Assembly: GCF_028714775.1 (NCBI RefSeq)
Contig: NZ_JAQTLS010000019.1
Location: 1 to 64,000 of the forward strand
Reading direction: 5' to 3'
DNA: 64,000 bases
Origin: Thiothrix sp.
GTDB taxonomy: Bacteria; Pseudomonadota; Gammaproteobacteria; Thiotrichales; Thiotrichaceae
The translations under genes and the position numbers were made by a program. The notes under the pieces were generated by a model that saw only the letters and a list, made by a program, of their open reading frames with translations, was not told the origin of the DNA and searched no databases. This document shows positions 15,776 to 25,600 of this stretch, in pieces. Position 1 is the first letter of the stretch. Each line of letters opens with the position of its first letter.

Positions 15776-16726
15776 GTTATTTTGCAACGCGGCCTCTTCT
15801 TGCAACCATGCCACAAACGCGCCGACCGCCCGCTGGTTGCCTTCCTGCTGCTGCGGACGCACCACGTAATAAGCGTTTTCCAGCGGCATCCCCAATTCAA
15901 AGGGAATACAAAGCCTGCCCGCTTCAATATCGCACTGCGCTAGACGCCTGATGCTCAGTAACACGCCCTGCCCATCTATTGCCGCCTCCATCGCCAGCGA
16001 GACATGGTTGAAATGCAAACCCCGATTGGCATTAACCCCCTCGATCCCGTGCAACTCCAACCAACGCCGCCAGCTTGGATGCCCCACATAATCCGTGTCG
16101 TCGTGCAATAAGGTATGAAATTTCAGGTCTTGCGGCTGCTTTAGCGGATGCGGGTGAGCATCGCTAACCAAGGCAGGGCTGCACAACGGCATGGCAGAAA
16201 CCGCAAACAATTTTTCCACCCGGCAACCGGAATAATGCCCCGCGCCGAAACGGATCATGACATCGACGGCACGAGAGCGGAAAAACGCTTCCATAGACGT
16301 GCTTTCCGAAACCGCATCCGAATCCACCATGCCCGCATCACCACTGATTTTCATATCAATTTCGGGATGCCTACGGGAAAAACGGTGCAAACGCGGAACC
16401 AGCCATTTGGAAGCAAAAGAAGGTGCTACCCGCAATGTAATGCTATCGGTTTGGCCTTCGCCGCGCATCAGATGCACCGCCTGCGCCAGATGGTCAAACC
16501 CCGTGCGCAATTTAGGCAAGGCTGCCTCGGCCTTTTTGCTCAAAATAATCGTGCGGTTTTTGCGTTCAATCAAAGAAAAGCCAAGATAATCCTCCAGATA
16601 TTTAATCTGGTGGCTGATCGCGGCGCGAGTGACATTCAGTTCTGCGGCAGCCTTGGTAAAACTCCGATGGCGGGCAACAGCTTCAAACGCACGCAAGGCA
16701 TTAAGGGGGGGCAATTGTTGTGACAT
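15773..16726 (-). CDS. LysR family regulator, GcvA-like
   Basis: The 317-residue protein has an N-terminal winged helix-turn-helix (about residues 5-64; LRAFEAVARHRSFTKAA then TRAAISHQIKYLED) and a LysR substrate-binding domain (about 92-305) of the GcvA type. ATG 16726 gives the usual seven-residue lead to the DNA-binding domain; the frame is open 13 codons further upstream. The target genes are unknown. No divergently transcribed neighbour is present; the gene upstream runs in the same direction. Confidence 0.88.
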   Translation of the reverse strand: MSQQLPPLNALRAFEAVARHRSFTKAAAELNVTRAAISHQIKYLEDYLGFSLIERKNRTIILSKKAEAALPKLRTGFDHLAQAVHLMRGEGQTDSITLRVAPSFASKWLVPRLHRFSRRHPEIDMKISGDAGMVDSDAVSESTSMEAFFRSRAVDVMIRFGAGHYSGCRVEKLFAVSAMPLCSPALVSDAHPHPLKQPQDLKFHTLLHDDTDYVGHPSWRRWLELHGIEGVNANRGLHFNHVSLAMEAAIDGQGVLLSIRRLAQCDIEAGRLCIPFELGMPLENAYYVVRPQQQEGNQRAVGAFVAWLQEEAALQNN

Positions 16727-16758
16727 AGCGCAATTATGCCTTGAGTCACTGTGAAAGC

Positions 16759-16785
16759 AAACCACCGGATAAAATCCAGTGGTTT
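16759..16785 (-). terminator. hairpin between the small membrane protein gene and the LysR gene
   Basis: AAACCACCGGAT and ATCCAGTGGTTT form a 12-base stem with one mismatch and a three-base loop. Read on the minus strand it lies 22 bases after the membrane protein gene but has only a short T-rich tail. On the plus strand it is followed by a run of A. Confidence 0.45.
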
Positions 16786-16807
16786 CAAAAAAAAAGCAGA
16801 AATATAT

Positions 16808-17101
16808 TTACAGGGTGATATAAGACAGCAGTCCAACCTGCACGGCATAAGGCAACAAAATAATGCCCGCGCCCAACCACCGCAGCATCCCCCCCATGGA
16901 GCAACTCGCCTTAGCAAACTGACACCACAGCAACACCAGCAACGCGACCTGAGCTACCGCTACCGTCATGGAAAGCGTCGGCACAGCACTGCTAATGGAT
17001 AAAAGCGGATTAGAAAAGAAGTTAACAACAACAAACAAACTACCAAATAGCCATAACGACATAAACATGGCTTTCTGCGCAAACGTATAATGATACATCA
17101 T
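16808..17101 (-). CDS. small membrane protein of unknown function
   Basis: The 97-residue protein has three hydrophobic segments (about residues 12-32, 42-62 and 72-95) and no signal peptide. AGGGG lies just before the double ATG at 17101/17098. The family is not recognised. It stands between a LysR gene and a gene-free stretch. Confidence 0.6.
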   Translation of the reverse strand: MMYHYTFAQKAMFMSLWLFGSLFVVVNFFSNPLLSISSAVPTLSMTVAVAQVALLVLLWCQFAKASCSMGGMLRWLGAGIILLPYAVQVGLLSYITL

Positions 17102-17386
17102 CCGACCCCTAATCAGACAAACGTTAACACACTCAAACAGCGCAGCTAAGAGCCACCGAAACACACAGCCCGGTTTAAATTAAGACAGGAAAATCCCTAG
17201 AATGAAAGAAACCACCTTCGCAAAACCCAAATCCTTTTGAAGCCCGCCTGTCGCTTCAAAACCGGATTAGTAACCCGGAGCAAACCCTAACTAACACGGG
17301 GATATTCTCGCATTAATCAAATCTATTCTCAATAAGCGGGCGACAATCGGCGACAATTTTGACCATAAAAATGGTGCATAATTTGA
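17102..17386. other. 285-base gene-poor stretch with an inverted repeat
   Basis: The only clear structure is a perfect nine-base inverted repeat, TTTTGAAGC (17235-17243) and GCTTCAAAA (17253-17261), with a nine-base loop. A 12-codon mini-frame (plus strand, 17202-17240) ends in its left arm, but no gene follows on that strand. The A+T-rich stretch next to truB has no terminator-like hairpin. Confidence 0.6.
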
Positions 17387-18292
17387 TCAATACGACAAAA
17401 GGCGGCGCACACTCAAGCAAGTCCCTTGTAGACAGCCCAAGCCAATAAAGCCGCCCTGTTCATCATAAAGTTTTATTAATTCGGCATCGTCATTTCCGGG
17501 CAAGCAAAAGCGCTGGCCTTGCCGGATACGGGCAGTTTGCTCGGGGGTCAAATGCAATTCGGGGACGTGCGGCAGTGCAGCATCCAGCGGTAATAACACC
17601 GCATCCAGCGTTTCCTGCCCTTGTTCCGCCAGCGAACGCAGTTCTTCCAGCGTAAACATGCGCAAGGCACTGAAAGGTTCCACCGATTCGCGCCGCAGCA
17701 TCGAGACATACGCCCCGCAACCCAGCGCTTCGCCAATGTCTTCCACGAGGGTACGGATATACGTGCCTTTACTGCATACCACATCCAAGGTAATGGTGGT
17801 TGCGGTACGTTCCAAGACTTGCAGGGAATGGATGGTGACGGCACGGGCGGCACGCTCCACTTCCACACCTTGGCGGGCGAGTTTATAGAGTGGCTGTCCG
17901 TCTTTTTTCAGCGCGGAATACATCGGGGGGATTTGGCTAATAGCGCCGCGAAAAGCTTGTAGTGCGGCTTCAATATCTGTGTCACTTAGATCGGGAATGG
18001 GACGCGGATTGATTTTTTCACCTTCCGCATCACCTGTGGTACTCACATACCCCAAGGTTGCAGTCGTGACATAGCGCTTATCGGAATCCAGCAGCAAGCC
18101 GGAAACCTTGGTGGCTTCGCCAAAACACACGGGTAACATGCCGGAGGCTAAAGGATCAAGGCTGCCGGTATGTCCAGCTTTTTCCGCCTGAAATAGGAAA
18201 CGTGCATCCTGCAAGGCTTTGTTGCTGGATACGCCAAGGGCTTTATCCAACAACAGGATGCCGTTGAGTTTACGGAACGTGCGGCGGCTCAA
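17387..18292 (-). CDS. truB: TruB, tRNA pseudouridine(55) synthase
   Basis: The 301-residue enzyme has the catalytic motif GHTGSLDPLASG (about residues 40-51, Asp46 the nucleophile), the RRTFRKLNGILLLDK start and the conserved KGTYIRTLVEDIG block near residue 195. A C-terminal PUA-like segment follows. It makes pseudouridine 55 in the T arm of tRNAs. The start appears to be TTG at 18292, overlapping the rbfA stop (TTGA), which implies translational coupling. It is the last gene of the rimP-nusA-infB-rbfA-truB run. rpsO and pnp, which follow in E. coli, are absent. Confidence 0.93.
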   Translation of the reverse strand: MSRRTFRKLNGILLLDKALGVSSNKALQDARFLFQAEKAGHTGSLDPLASGMLPVCFGEATKVSGLLLDSDKRYVTTATLGYVSTTGDAEGEKINPRPIPDLSDTDIEAALQAFRGAISQIPPMYSALKKDGQPLYKLARQGVEVERAARAVTIHSLQVLERTATTITLDVVCSKGTYIRTLVEDIGEALGCGAYVSMLRRESVEPFSALRMFTLEELRSLAEQGQETLDAVLLPLDAALPHVPELHLTPEQTARIRQGQRFCLPGNDDAELIKLYDEQGGFIGLGCLQGTCLSVRRLLSY

Positions 18293-18723
18293 GACCCAAC
18301 CACACCTTCTGCATCGTCCGCATCACCTGCGTCTGCACCATTGTCGTCGTCTTCGTGGCGGTCAGAAGCCACTGCTTTGGCGATCAGAACGGACAAAGCA
18401 TTACCGCGTGACTGGGTATCGTCGTAGAAAAAGTGCAGCGCCGGAGTCATACGCAATTTCAACAGATGCCCCAATTCACGCCGCAGGAAACCCGCCGCAT
18501 GGTTCAGTGCTTCCTGCGCTTCAATGCCATGTTCCGGTTTCATCACGTCGAACCAGATTTTGGCATGGGCGAAGTCTTTCGACACTTCCACATCCAGCAG
18601 CGAAATCATGCCCACACGCGGGTCTTTCACCCGGTCGCGGATCAGCATCGCGAGGTCACGGCGGATTTGTTCGCCCACCCGGTCAGCGCGGGCGAATCCA
18701 TGAGGGTGTGAATGGTGTGGCAT
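18289..18723 (-). CDS. rbfA: RbfA, 30S ribosome-binding factor
   Basis: The 144-residue protein has the KH-type RbfA core: RADRVGEQIRRDLAMLIRD at the N-terminus, then VGMISLLDVEVSKDFAHAKIW and HLLKLRMTPALHFFYDDT. It matures the 5' end of 16S rRNA and supports growth in the cold. The C-terminus is an acidic tail rich in Asp and Ala (about residues 125-144). It begins three bases after infB and overlaps truB by four bases. Confidence 0.93.
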   Translation of the reverse strand: MPHHSHPHGFARADRVGEQIRRDLAMLIRDRVKDPRVGMISLLDVEVSKDFAHAKIWFDVMKPEHGIEAQEALNHAAGFLRRELGHLLKLRMTPALHFFYDDTQSRGNALSVLIAKAVASDRHEDDDNGADAGDADDAEGVVGS

Positions 18724-18726
18724 GGC

Positions 18727-21672
18727 TTAGATTTTCCTTGCCACTTCAACACGTTCGTAACATTCGATCTGGTCGCCTGCCTTCACGTCGGTATAGCCTT
18801 TAACCGCAATACCGCACTCAGTCCCCATGTGAACGTCTTTCACGTCATCACGGTGACGGCGTAAGGATTCCAGCTCACCGTCGAAGATCACCACGTTGTC
18901 ACGCAATACCCGGATCGGCAAGCCACGGCGTACCGTACCATCGACCACCAAGCAGCCTGCAACCTGACCAAAGCCAGAAGAGCGGAAGACATCGCGGACT
19001 TCTGCCAGACCCACAAAGACTTCACGGACTTCAGGTGACAGCAACCCGCTCATTGCGGCTTTCACATCATCAATGGCTTCGTAAATGATGCTGTAGTAAC
19101 GGATGGTCACACCCGCATCAACCGCATCTTTACGCGCACCGGCATCGGTACGCACATTGAATGCCATGATCGTTGCCTTTGATGCAGAAGCCAAATTCAC
19201 GTCACTGGCACTGATGCCACCGACGCCTGCGGCAACCACACGGACTTCAACTTCATCCGTAGACAGTTTCAGCACTTCGTTACGCAACGCTTCCACGCTG
19301 CCTTGGACATCAGCCTTAATCAGCAAGTTGACTTGCGCACGTTCGCTAGCCTTAACTTGTGAGAAGAAGTCTTCCGATTTCGCGGTATTTTGTGCCGCAA
19401 AACGGCTATCACGGCGGCTTTCACGGCGCAATTCAGCAATTTCACGCGCTTTACGTTCGTCAGTCAGCACAATAACTTCGTCACCGGCTTCTGGCGCGGC
19501 GGAAAGCCCCAAAATGGAAACCGGCATGGAAGGCCCAGCTTCTTTGGTAGGACGCCCAGTATCATCAAACAGCGCACGAACCCGACCGTATTCCGCACCG
19601 CAGAGGATCAAATCGCCACGGCGTAATGTGCCGCTACGTACCAATACCGTTGCTACCGCACCACGGCCTTTTTCAATACTTGCTTCAATGACATGACCTG
19701 TTGCTGGTGCATCTTTCGGTGCTTTCAGCTCTAAGGTTTCAGCAACCAACAGCAAGGTTTCCAGCAATTCGTCCACGCCCTGCCCGGTTTTGGCAGAAAC
19801 GTGCACCACTTCGACATCACCACCCCATGAGGTCGTGAGTACGTCGTGCTGGGAAAGCTCAGACAATACTTTTTCAGGGTCAGCCGCAGGCTTGTCAATT
19901 TTGTTGATAGCAACCACCAAAGGTACACCTGCCACTTTCGCGTGCTGGATAACTTCCTTGGTTTGTGGCATCACGCCATCGTCAGCCGCAACAATCAGGA
20001 CAACAATGTCAGTGACCGTTGCACCACGCGCCCGCATCTGGGAGAACGCCGCGTGTCCCGGTGTATCCAAGAATGTTACCGTGCCGTGCGCAGTATCAAC
20101 GTGGTAAGAATTGATGTGCTGGGTAATGCCGCCCGCTTCGCCCGCTGCGACACGGGTTTTACGGATGTAGTCCAGCAAGGAAGTCTTACCGTGGTCAACG
20201 TGACCCATGATGGTGACGACTGGCGGACGCGGGGAAGATTCATATTCCATATCCTGATCAATCATAGCCGCCAGCAATGCAGCATCATCCATTTCCTGCA
20301 TCGGCTTGCCCTTGTGCCCCAATTCTTCGGTAACAAGGATCGCGGTGTCTTGGTCAATGGATTGGTTGATCGTGACCATCATGCCCATTTTCATCATCGC
20401 TTTGATAATGTCAGTGGCACGGATAGCCAATTTCTGCGCCAGATCGGAAACCACGATGCTGGGCGGAATTTCAATTTCTTTAACAACTGGCGCAACCGGC
20501 TTTTCAAAACCGTGCTTGTTGGCAGCTTGGCGTGGATCAGGACGGCTAAAGCTTTGCTTGCCACCGCCGCCACCTTTCTTCTTGCCGTGACGGTTGCCAC
20601 CGGGGACATGCAACTCTTCACGGTCGCGCCCACCCGTTTTGCCTTTAACCGTTTTCTTGACAACTTTTTTGTCTTCAGCACGCTCTGGTGCAGCAAACGT
20701 TTCGGCAACCCGTTCAGCGACAACTTCCGCCACTGCGACTACCGGCTTTTCTTCCGGCACACTAGTATCAACCACGGTTTGTGGTGCAAGTGTAGGTTTC
20801 GGCTTAACTTTGAGCTTGGAAGGGCGACGTTTCAACGCAGAAGAAGCTTCTTCTTTAGCTGCTGCGGCGACGTATTCGCGCTGTTCTTTGGCACTCAGGT
20901 TATCGGTTGCTTCATTATTCGTTGTTACGGTCGTAACAGGCTGGACAGTAGCAACGGGTGGAGTACGTACAGGTTGCTGCTGAACCACAGGCTTCACCAC
21001 GGTTGGTTCAACGGGTTTAGGCTTAGGTACTTCCACAACTGGAGTGGGAACCGGCGCGGGAGTAGGCTCAGGTGCTGGTTTCGGGGTAACTTCAACCGCG
21101 ACCACTTCGGCGACAGGTGCTGGCACTACGGCTGGCTCTGGCACAACTGGCTCAGGCTCGGCGACTGCTACGGTAACGGGGGCAACCTTGGCGGGTTCAT
21201 TTTTTTGACGCTGCTGTTCCATGCGGCGGGCTTCCAATTGGCGACGTTCTTGTTCCGCCTTTTGGATAGCGGCTTCACGTGCCTTGCGTTCTGCTGAGAG
21301 TTGGCGGGTCAACTCTTCTGTGCGGCTGGAATTATCCCCGGTCGCAGAGAATGTTTCGTTTTGCCCTGTTGGCGCTTCTGAGCCAAAGGTCTTTTTACGT
21401 CTGACTTCAACACTGACGGTTGTTTTACCCTTGCCTGCCCCCACCGTCATTTCACTGGTGGAACGGCGTTTCAGGGTAATATTGCTGCCACCACCGGCGG
21501 GTGCTTTGGCAGCACCTTGGCGGATATGCGCCAGCAACGTAAATTTCTGTGCATCAGTAATCCATGCATCTGGGCCATTGACGTGGATGCCTGCGTCCTG
21601 CAACTGCTTGAGCAGAACTTCGACGGGGGCATTGATCACCTCGGCAAGTTTTTTAACAGCTATATCCGACAT
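18727..21672 (-). CDS. infB: Translation initiation factor IF-2
   Basis: The 981-residue GTPase has an N-terminal IF2_N domain (about 1-55), a long low-complexity linker rich in Pro, Val, Ala and charged residues (about 110-400), a second IF2_N-type domain, and a G domain starting at GHVDHGKT (about 488). DTPGHAAF and NKID complete the GTP-binding motifs. Domains II to IV follow. It brings initiator tRNA to the 30S subunit; the initiator tRNA gene is upstream in the same block. GGGAGGAAG precedes the start, 21 bases after nusA. The linker is longer than in many relatives. Confidence 0.96.
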   Translation of the reverse strand: MSDIAVKKLAEVINAPVEVLLKQLQDAGIHVNGPDAWITDAQKFTLLAHIRQGAAKAPAGGGSNITLKRRSTSEMTVGAGKGKTTVSVEVRRKKTFGSEAPTGQNETFSATGDNSSRTEELTRQLSAERKAREAAIQKAEQERRQLEARRMEQQRQKNEPAKVAPVTVAVAEPEPVVPEPAVVPAPVAEVVAVEVTPKPAPEPTPAPVPTPVVEVPKPKPVEPTVVKPVVQQQPVRTPPVATVQPVTTVTTNNEATDNLSAKEQREYVAAAAKEEASSALKRRPSKLKVKPKPTLAPQTVVDTSVPEEKPVVAVAEVVAERVAETFAAPERAEDKKVVKKTVKGKTGGRDREELHVPGGNRHGKKKGGGGGKQSFSRPDPRQAANKHGFEKPVAPVVKEIEIPPSIVVSDLAQKLAIRATDIIKAMMKMGMMVTINQSIDQDTAILVTEELGHKGKPMQEMDDAALLAAMIDQDMEYESSPRPPVVTIMGHVDHGKTSLLDYIRKTRVAAGEAGGITQHINSYHVDTAHGTVTFLDTPGHAAFSQMRARGATVTDIVVLIVAADDGVMPQTKEVIQHAKVAGVPLVVAINKIDKPAADPEKVLSELSQHDVLTTSWGGDVEVVHVSAKTGQGVDELLETLLLVAETLELKAPKDAPATGHVIEASIEKGRGAVATVLVRSGTLRRGDLILCGAEYGRVRALFDDTGRPTKEAGPSMPVSILGLSAAPEAGDEVIVLTDERKAREIAELRRESRRDSRFAAQNTAKSEDFFSQVKASERAQVNLLIKADVQGSVEALRNEVLKLSTDEVEVRVVAAGVGGISASDVNLASASKATIMAFNVRTDAGARKDAVDAGVTIRYYSIIYEAIDDVKAAMSGLLSPEVREVFVGLAEVRDVFRSSGFGQVAGCLVVDGTVRRGLPIRVLRDNVVIFDGELESLRRHRDDVKDVHMGTECGIAVKGYTDVKAGDQIECYERVEVARKI

Positions 21673-21693
21673 TGTGTTCTTCCTCCCGCAGAA

Positions 21694-23193
21694 TTAGGCT
21701 TCTGCATTATTACCTTCCGCAAACCACGGAGCGCGTGCCGTCATAATCAGGCTAGCAGCGCGTGTTTCGTCAATTCCGGTCATTTCGACCAGCTCATCGA
21801 CAGCTTGTTCTGCCAAATCTTCCATTGTGCAGATACCGCTGGATGCCAGTTTGAATGCCAGTTCATCATCCATCCCATCCATGTGCAGCAAATCTTCCGC
21901 TGGCAAATGGCTGTCTTGGGAAATCGCTTGCGAGAGCAGTGCGGTTTGGGCACGGTCACGCAATTCATTCACGATGTCGGTGTCAAAACCTTCAATTGCC
22001 ATGAACTCTTCGATAGGTACATAAGCAACTTCTTCGAGGTTAGTGAAACCTTCTTCCACCAAAATCCCCGCCACTTCTTCGTCCACGTCCAGCTTGTCCA
22101 TAAACAAACTGACCAGCGCTTGCTGTTCTGCCTGCGTTTTGGCTTCAGCTTCTTCAACGCTCATCACGTTGAGTGTCCAACCAGTCAAATCGCTGGCAAG
22201 GCGTACATTTTGTCCGCCACGACCGATGGCTTGTGACAACTTTTCGCTGTCAACACCGATGTCCATCGTGCGGGTTTCTTCGTCAACCACAATGGACAGC
22301 ACTTCTGCCGGAGCCATCGCATTCATGACGTAAGTGGCAATGTCATCATTCCACAGCACGATGTCGACGCGCTCTTTACCACCAAGTTCGTTGGTAACGG
22401 TTTGGATACGTGAACCACGCATACCGACGCAAGCACCAATCGGGTCAACGTTTGGCAGGTTGGCACGTACTGCCACTTTAGCGCGGGAACCTGGATCGCG
22501 GGCAGCGCCCATTATATCAATCATTTCTTGGCTGACTTCAGGAACTTCCAGTTTCATGAGTTCAATCAGGAAATTGACATCAGCGCGGCTGATAATCATC
22601 TGCGGGCCACGTGCATCGTGACGGATTTCTTTCAGCAAACCCCGCACCCGTGCGCCGGTATGCAGGTTATCGCCGGGAATCATTTCTTCGCGTGGGATGA
22701 AGGCTTCGGCATTTTCGCCCAAGTCAATCACTACACCTTTGCGGTCAGTGCGTTTGACCACACCCATGATCAGTTGCCCAACTTTGTCGCGGTAAGCGGA
22801 AACGACTTTTTCGCGCTCAGCTTCACGTACCTTGGCAACAATGACTTGTTTGGCGGTCTGGGCGGCAATGCGCCCGAATTCGACGGAAGGGATGGCTTCT
22901 TCGATGTAATCACCGATTTGCGCATCCAAGCCACGGTCTTTAGCGTAGCTGATCAGGATTTGGCGTTCTGGGGTTTCAAACTCAGGGTCTTCGTCGTCCA
23001 TTACTTTCCAGCGGCGGAAAGTATCGTAATCGCCAGTTTGGCGGTTAACAGAGACACGGACATCCATACCCATGCCATAACGCTTGCGGGTTGCCATTGC
23101 CAGTGCAGTCTCGACAGCCTGAAAGATCAGGTCTTTGCCGACATTTTTCTCATTAGAAACTGCATCAACAACATAGAGAATTTCTTTATTCAT
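21694..23193 (-). CDS. nusA: NusA, transcription elongation/termination factor
   Basis: The 499-residue protein has the N-terminal RNA polymerase-binding domain (about 1-125), an S1 domain (about 135-200), two KH domains (about 205-345, with IGACVGMRGSRIQ and IGRGGQNVRLAS) and two C-terminal helix-hairpin-helix-like repeats (about 360-490), the gammaproteobacterial architecture. It modulates pausing, termination and antitermination. Its start overlaps the rimP stop by four bases (ATGA). Confidence 0.96.
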   Translation of the reverse strand: MNKEILYVVDAVSNEKNVGKDLIFQAVETALAMATRKRYGMGMDVRVSVNRQTGDYDTFRRWKVMDDEDPEFETPERQILISYAKDRGLDAQIGDYIEEAIPSVEFGRIAAQTAKQVIVAKVREAEREKVVSAYRDKVGQLIMGVVKRTDRKGVVIDLGENAEAFIPREEMIPGDNLHTGARVRGLLKEIRHDARGPQMIISRADVNFLIELMKLEVPEVSQEMIDIMGAARDPGSRAKVAVRANLPNVDPIGACVGMRGSRIQTVTNELGGKERVDIVLWNDDIATYVMNAMAPAEVLSIVVDEETRTMDIGVDSEKLSQAIGRGGQNVRLASDLTGWTLNVMSVEEAEAKTQAEQQALVSLFMDKLDVDEEVAGILVEEGFTNLEEVAYVPIEEFMAIEGFDTDIVNELRDRAQTALLSQAISQDSHLPAEDLLHMDGMDDELAFKLASSGICTMEDLAEQAVDELVEMTGIDETRAASLIMTARAPWFAEGNNAEA

Positions 23194-23669
23194 GCGTGCT
23201 TACCGCCCTTACGCTGAGGTCGAATATCATCTAAAACCAGTCTACCGCGATCAATGATGTCATACGGGATTGCGTATACCGTACCTTCCACATCCACGGA
23301 AATCTGCTCGTCATTTACATCCACCAATTTGCCGACAAAGTTACGCCGCTTTTCCACGGGTAAACGGGTGCGCACCTTAATTTGTCTGCCGAGATAGCGG
23401 GTATAGTGTGCTGGAATAAACAAAACCCGATCCAAGCCGGGTGAAGACACTTCCAGAATGTAGGCCAGTGGAATGAGGTCATCCACATCCAGCGCCGCAC
23501 CTAACTGGTTGCTGACACGTCCGCAGTCGTCCACTGTGATCCCTTGTTCGGCATCAATGAACACCCGCAGCAAAGCACTTTCTATTTGCGGACGGTATTC
23601 ATATCCCCACAGCTCGTAACCGAGGCCGGTAACAGTCGTGTTGATCAATGTATCGAGTTTTTCCTGCAT
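23190..23669 (-). CDS. rimP: RimP, ribosome maturation factor
   Basis: The 159-residue protein shows the RimP N-terminal domain with GYELWGYEYRP and LRVFIDAEQGITVDDC and the C-terminal SH3-like domain beginning near residue 90 (LEVSSPGLDRVLF). It assists 30S assembly. ATG 23669 is chosen because AGGAA lies before it; the preceding codon is an in-frame GTG. It follows the initiator tRNA gene with an intrinsic terminator between, so its transcription may depend on readthrough. Confidence 0.93.
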   Translation of the reverse strand: MQEKLDTLINTTVTGLGYELWGYEYRPQIESALLRVFIDAEQGITVDDCGRVSNQLGAALDVDDLIPLAYILEVSSPGLDRVLFIPAHYTRYLGRQIKVRTRLPVEKRRNFVGKLVDVNDEQISVDVEGTVYAIPYDIIDRGRLVLDDIRPQRKGGKHA

Positions 23670-23703
23670 CACGTTTCCTGGGCCATCCCATTAGGCAGAT
23701 AAT

Positions 23704-23729
23704 AAAAAAGCCCCGTAAAGGGGCTTTTT
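23704..23729 (-). terminator. terminator between tRNA-fMet and rimP
   Basis: AAAAAAGCCCC, a GTAAA loop and GGGGCTTTTT form a strong stem with T-runs in both directions. On the minus strand it would trim or attenuate transcription leaving the tRNA gene. Confidence 0.88.
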
Positions 23730-23734
23730 GTATT

Positions 23735-23811
23735 TGGTAGCGGGGGCAGGATTTGAACCTGCGACCTTCGGGTTATGAGCCCGACGAGCTGCCAGACTGC
23801 TCCACCCCGCA
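23735..23811 (-). tRNA. initiator tRNA-fMet (anticodon CAT)
   Basis: The 77-base gene folds as a cloverleaf with encoded CCA and anticodon CAT at 23777-23775. Initiator features are visible: no Watson-Crick pair at position 1:72 (T opposite T) and three G-C pairs at the base of the anticodon stem. Its position before rimP-nusA-infB matches metY of E. coli. Confidence 0.96.
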
Positions 23812-23823
23812 TCAGAGGTGTGA

Positions 23824-23852
23824 ACTATAGACACATTTACTAAGGCTTGCAA
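23824..23852 (-). promoter_or_regulatory. strong sigma70 promoter of the tRNA-fMet gene
   Basis: On the minus strand TTGCAA (23852-23847) and TATAGT (23829-23824) are separated by exactly 17 bases, ending 12 bases before the tRNA 5' end. Confidence 0.75.
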
Positions 23853-23876
23853 GGTCTATTATTAGCAAAAATCAAA

Positions 23877-24167
23877 TTACCTGACGTAACGGTAAATAAA
23901 GCCCGGAAACGCGGACACCATGAACAAGAAAAACGTTACCCAGTAGAACTCCCAGCCTTGGGGATAGATGCTACCGCTTACTTTGTACTCTAAGCCCATC
24001 GCCAATGCGCCACACAGCACATACAACAACAGCCATTCCAGCACCCGTAACCACGGCGACTTACTGTCACATTGCAGGATAAGGAAACAACGCTGGCTCA
24101 ACCACGGCAGGTTAGCCAGCAGCAAAGCAATGGCGAGGAATCCCCATTGCATAACAGACAAACTCAT
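23877..24167 (-). CDS. DUF2818 family small membrane protein
   Basis: The 96-residue protein has three hydrophobic segments (about residues 6-24, 39-59 and 72-92) and the FPGFIYRYVR C-terminus of the DUF2818 family, often encoded after nuoN in proteobacteria. ATG 24167 overlaps the nuoN stop by four bases, so it is the last gene of the nuo operon. A helper or accessory role for complex I is a guess from position. Confidence 0.85.
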   Translation of the reverse strand: MSLSVMQWGFLAIALLLANLPWLSQRCFLILQCDSKSPWLRVLEWLLLYVLCGALAMGLEYKVSGSIYPQGWEFYWVTFFLFMVSAFPGFIYRYVR

Positions 24168-25600
24168 AAACTTGCGACCACTGCTGCTGAACAAATACCC
24201 ATCAAGACGCTAGGAAAAATCCCCAGCACCACCATCAGTAGGCCATTTACGCTCAGAAGTATGGTGAAATCAAGCTCTGCTTCAATCGGTGCGGTGTTAT
24301 CCGGCTTATCGAAGTACATCATTTTGATGGCACGCAAGTAATAGAATGCACCGATAACCGACAGCACCACCATGAATACCGCAGGCCACAAATACCCAGC
24401 TTGCATAACCGCATCAATAATAGACAGCTTGGCATAGAAACCAACTGTCGGCGGAATCCCTGCCATCGAGAACAGCAGCATCATCATGATGAAAGCATAC
24501 CAAGGGTTACGCTCGTTTAAGCCTTTAATGTCGTCCAGCGTTTCAGCTTCAACACCTTCGCGGCTTAACAAAATCAGCACGGCAAACGCACCGGCTGCGG
24601 TCAATGCGTAAGTAATGGTGTAGAACAGTGCTGCACCGTACCCTTGCGTCGTCCCTGTCAAAGCACCCAACAGGATGAAACCCATGTGCGCAATGGTCGA
24701 ATAAGCCAGCATCCGTTTCAGGTTAAACTGGGCAATTGCCACCAGATTACCCAAGAATACCGACAGCAAACCAAACACCAGTAACATCTGCCCCCAACCG
24801 GGTTGCGCAACAGCCATCGACTCTGCCAGCACACGCAGGAACATTGCCAACGCCGCCAGCTTCGGCACACTCCCCAAGAACATGGTCACAGCAGTAGGTG
24901 CGCCTTGGTAAACATCAGGAACCCACATGTGGAACGGCACTGCCCCAAACTTAAAGGCAATCCCGGCAACCATAAACACCAGTGCAAACAGTAACGGGAT
25001 ATTCTGCATCACATTTTGGACGCTGACATAAGCCGCCACACCAGCAATATCCAGCTTGCCGCTCAGCCCGTACAAAATGGAAATACCGTACAACAACATG
25101 CCAGAGGCAACCGCACCCAGCACAAAGTATTTCATCGCTGCTTCGGTGGAACGCCCATCATCACGTTTGAATGCCACCAGCACATACATGGACAGCGCCA
25201 GCAACTCCAAGCCCAGATACACCACCAACAAATTATTGGCGGATGACATCACCATCATGCCCAATACCGAGAACAGGCTCAGCAAGAAAAACTCACTCTG
25301 CCACAAATCCTGTTCCCGCAAATATTTACGCGCGTAAACAAAGATGCCGACCGTCAATAACAGGATGCTGATTTTCAACACCCCACCGAGGTCATCACGC
25401 ACATACATATCGTGCAAGCCAGTGATCTTGTCACCGCCCATGGAGCTGTACACCAGCAAAGCGGTTGCCAGCAGTGCCACGATGGACAGTAAATATGTCA
25501 CCATGCGGCAGGCTTCGCCCAAGAACAAATCCATCAGCAAAATAAGGCAGATCGTGCTCAGCAGGAAAATTTCAGGTGTGGCAATTGCAATATTCATCAT
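24164..25600 (-). CDS. nuoN: NuoN, complex I membrane subunit N
   Basis: The roughly 478-residue antiporter-like subunit has about 14 hydrophobic segments and the proton-channel motifs of the NuoN/M/L family (AFKFGAVPFHMWVPDVYQGAPTAVT and LAYSTIAHMGF). It forms part of the proton-pumping arm of NADH:ubiquinone oxidoreductase. Two adjacent ATGs overlap the nuoM stop (CTATGATGAA); the first is at 25600. In-frame sequence upstream lies inside nuoM and is not used. Confidence 0.95.
   Translation of the reverse strand: MMNIAIATPEIFLLSTICLILLMDLFLGEACRMVTYLLSIVALLATALLVYSSMGGDKITGLHDMYVRDDLGGVLKISILLLTVGIFVYARKYLREQDLWQSEFFLLSLFSVLGMMVMSSANNLLVVYLGLELLALSMYVLVAFKRDDGRSTEAAMKYFVLGAVASGMLLYGISILYGLSGKLDIAGVAAYVSVQNVMQNIPLLFALVFMVAGIAFKFGAVPFHMWVPDVYQGAPTAVTMFLGSVPKLAALAMFLRVLAESMAVAQPGWGQMLLVFGLLSVFLGNLVAIAQFNLKRMLAYSTIAHMGFILLGALTGTTQGYGAALFYTITYALTAAGAFAVLILLSREGVEAETLDDIKGLNERNPWYAFIMMMLLFSMAGIPPTVGFYAKLSIIDAVMQAGYLWPAVFMVVLSVIGAFYYLRAIKMMYFDKPDNTAPIEAELDFTILLSVNGLLMVVLGIFPSVLMGICSAAVVASL

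Noticed and set aside
19846-21297. 483-codon plus-strand ORF antisense to infB
   Set aside because: It lies wholly within infB. The length comes from the biased codon use of the Ala/Pro/Val-rich linker, and the peptide has no domain-like pattern.
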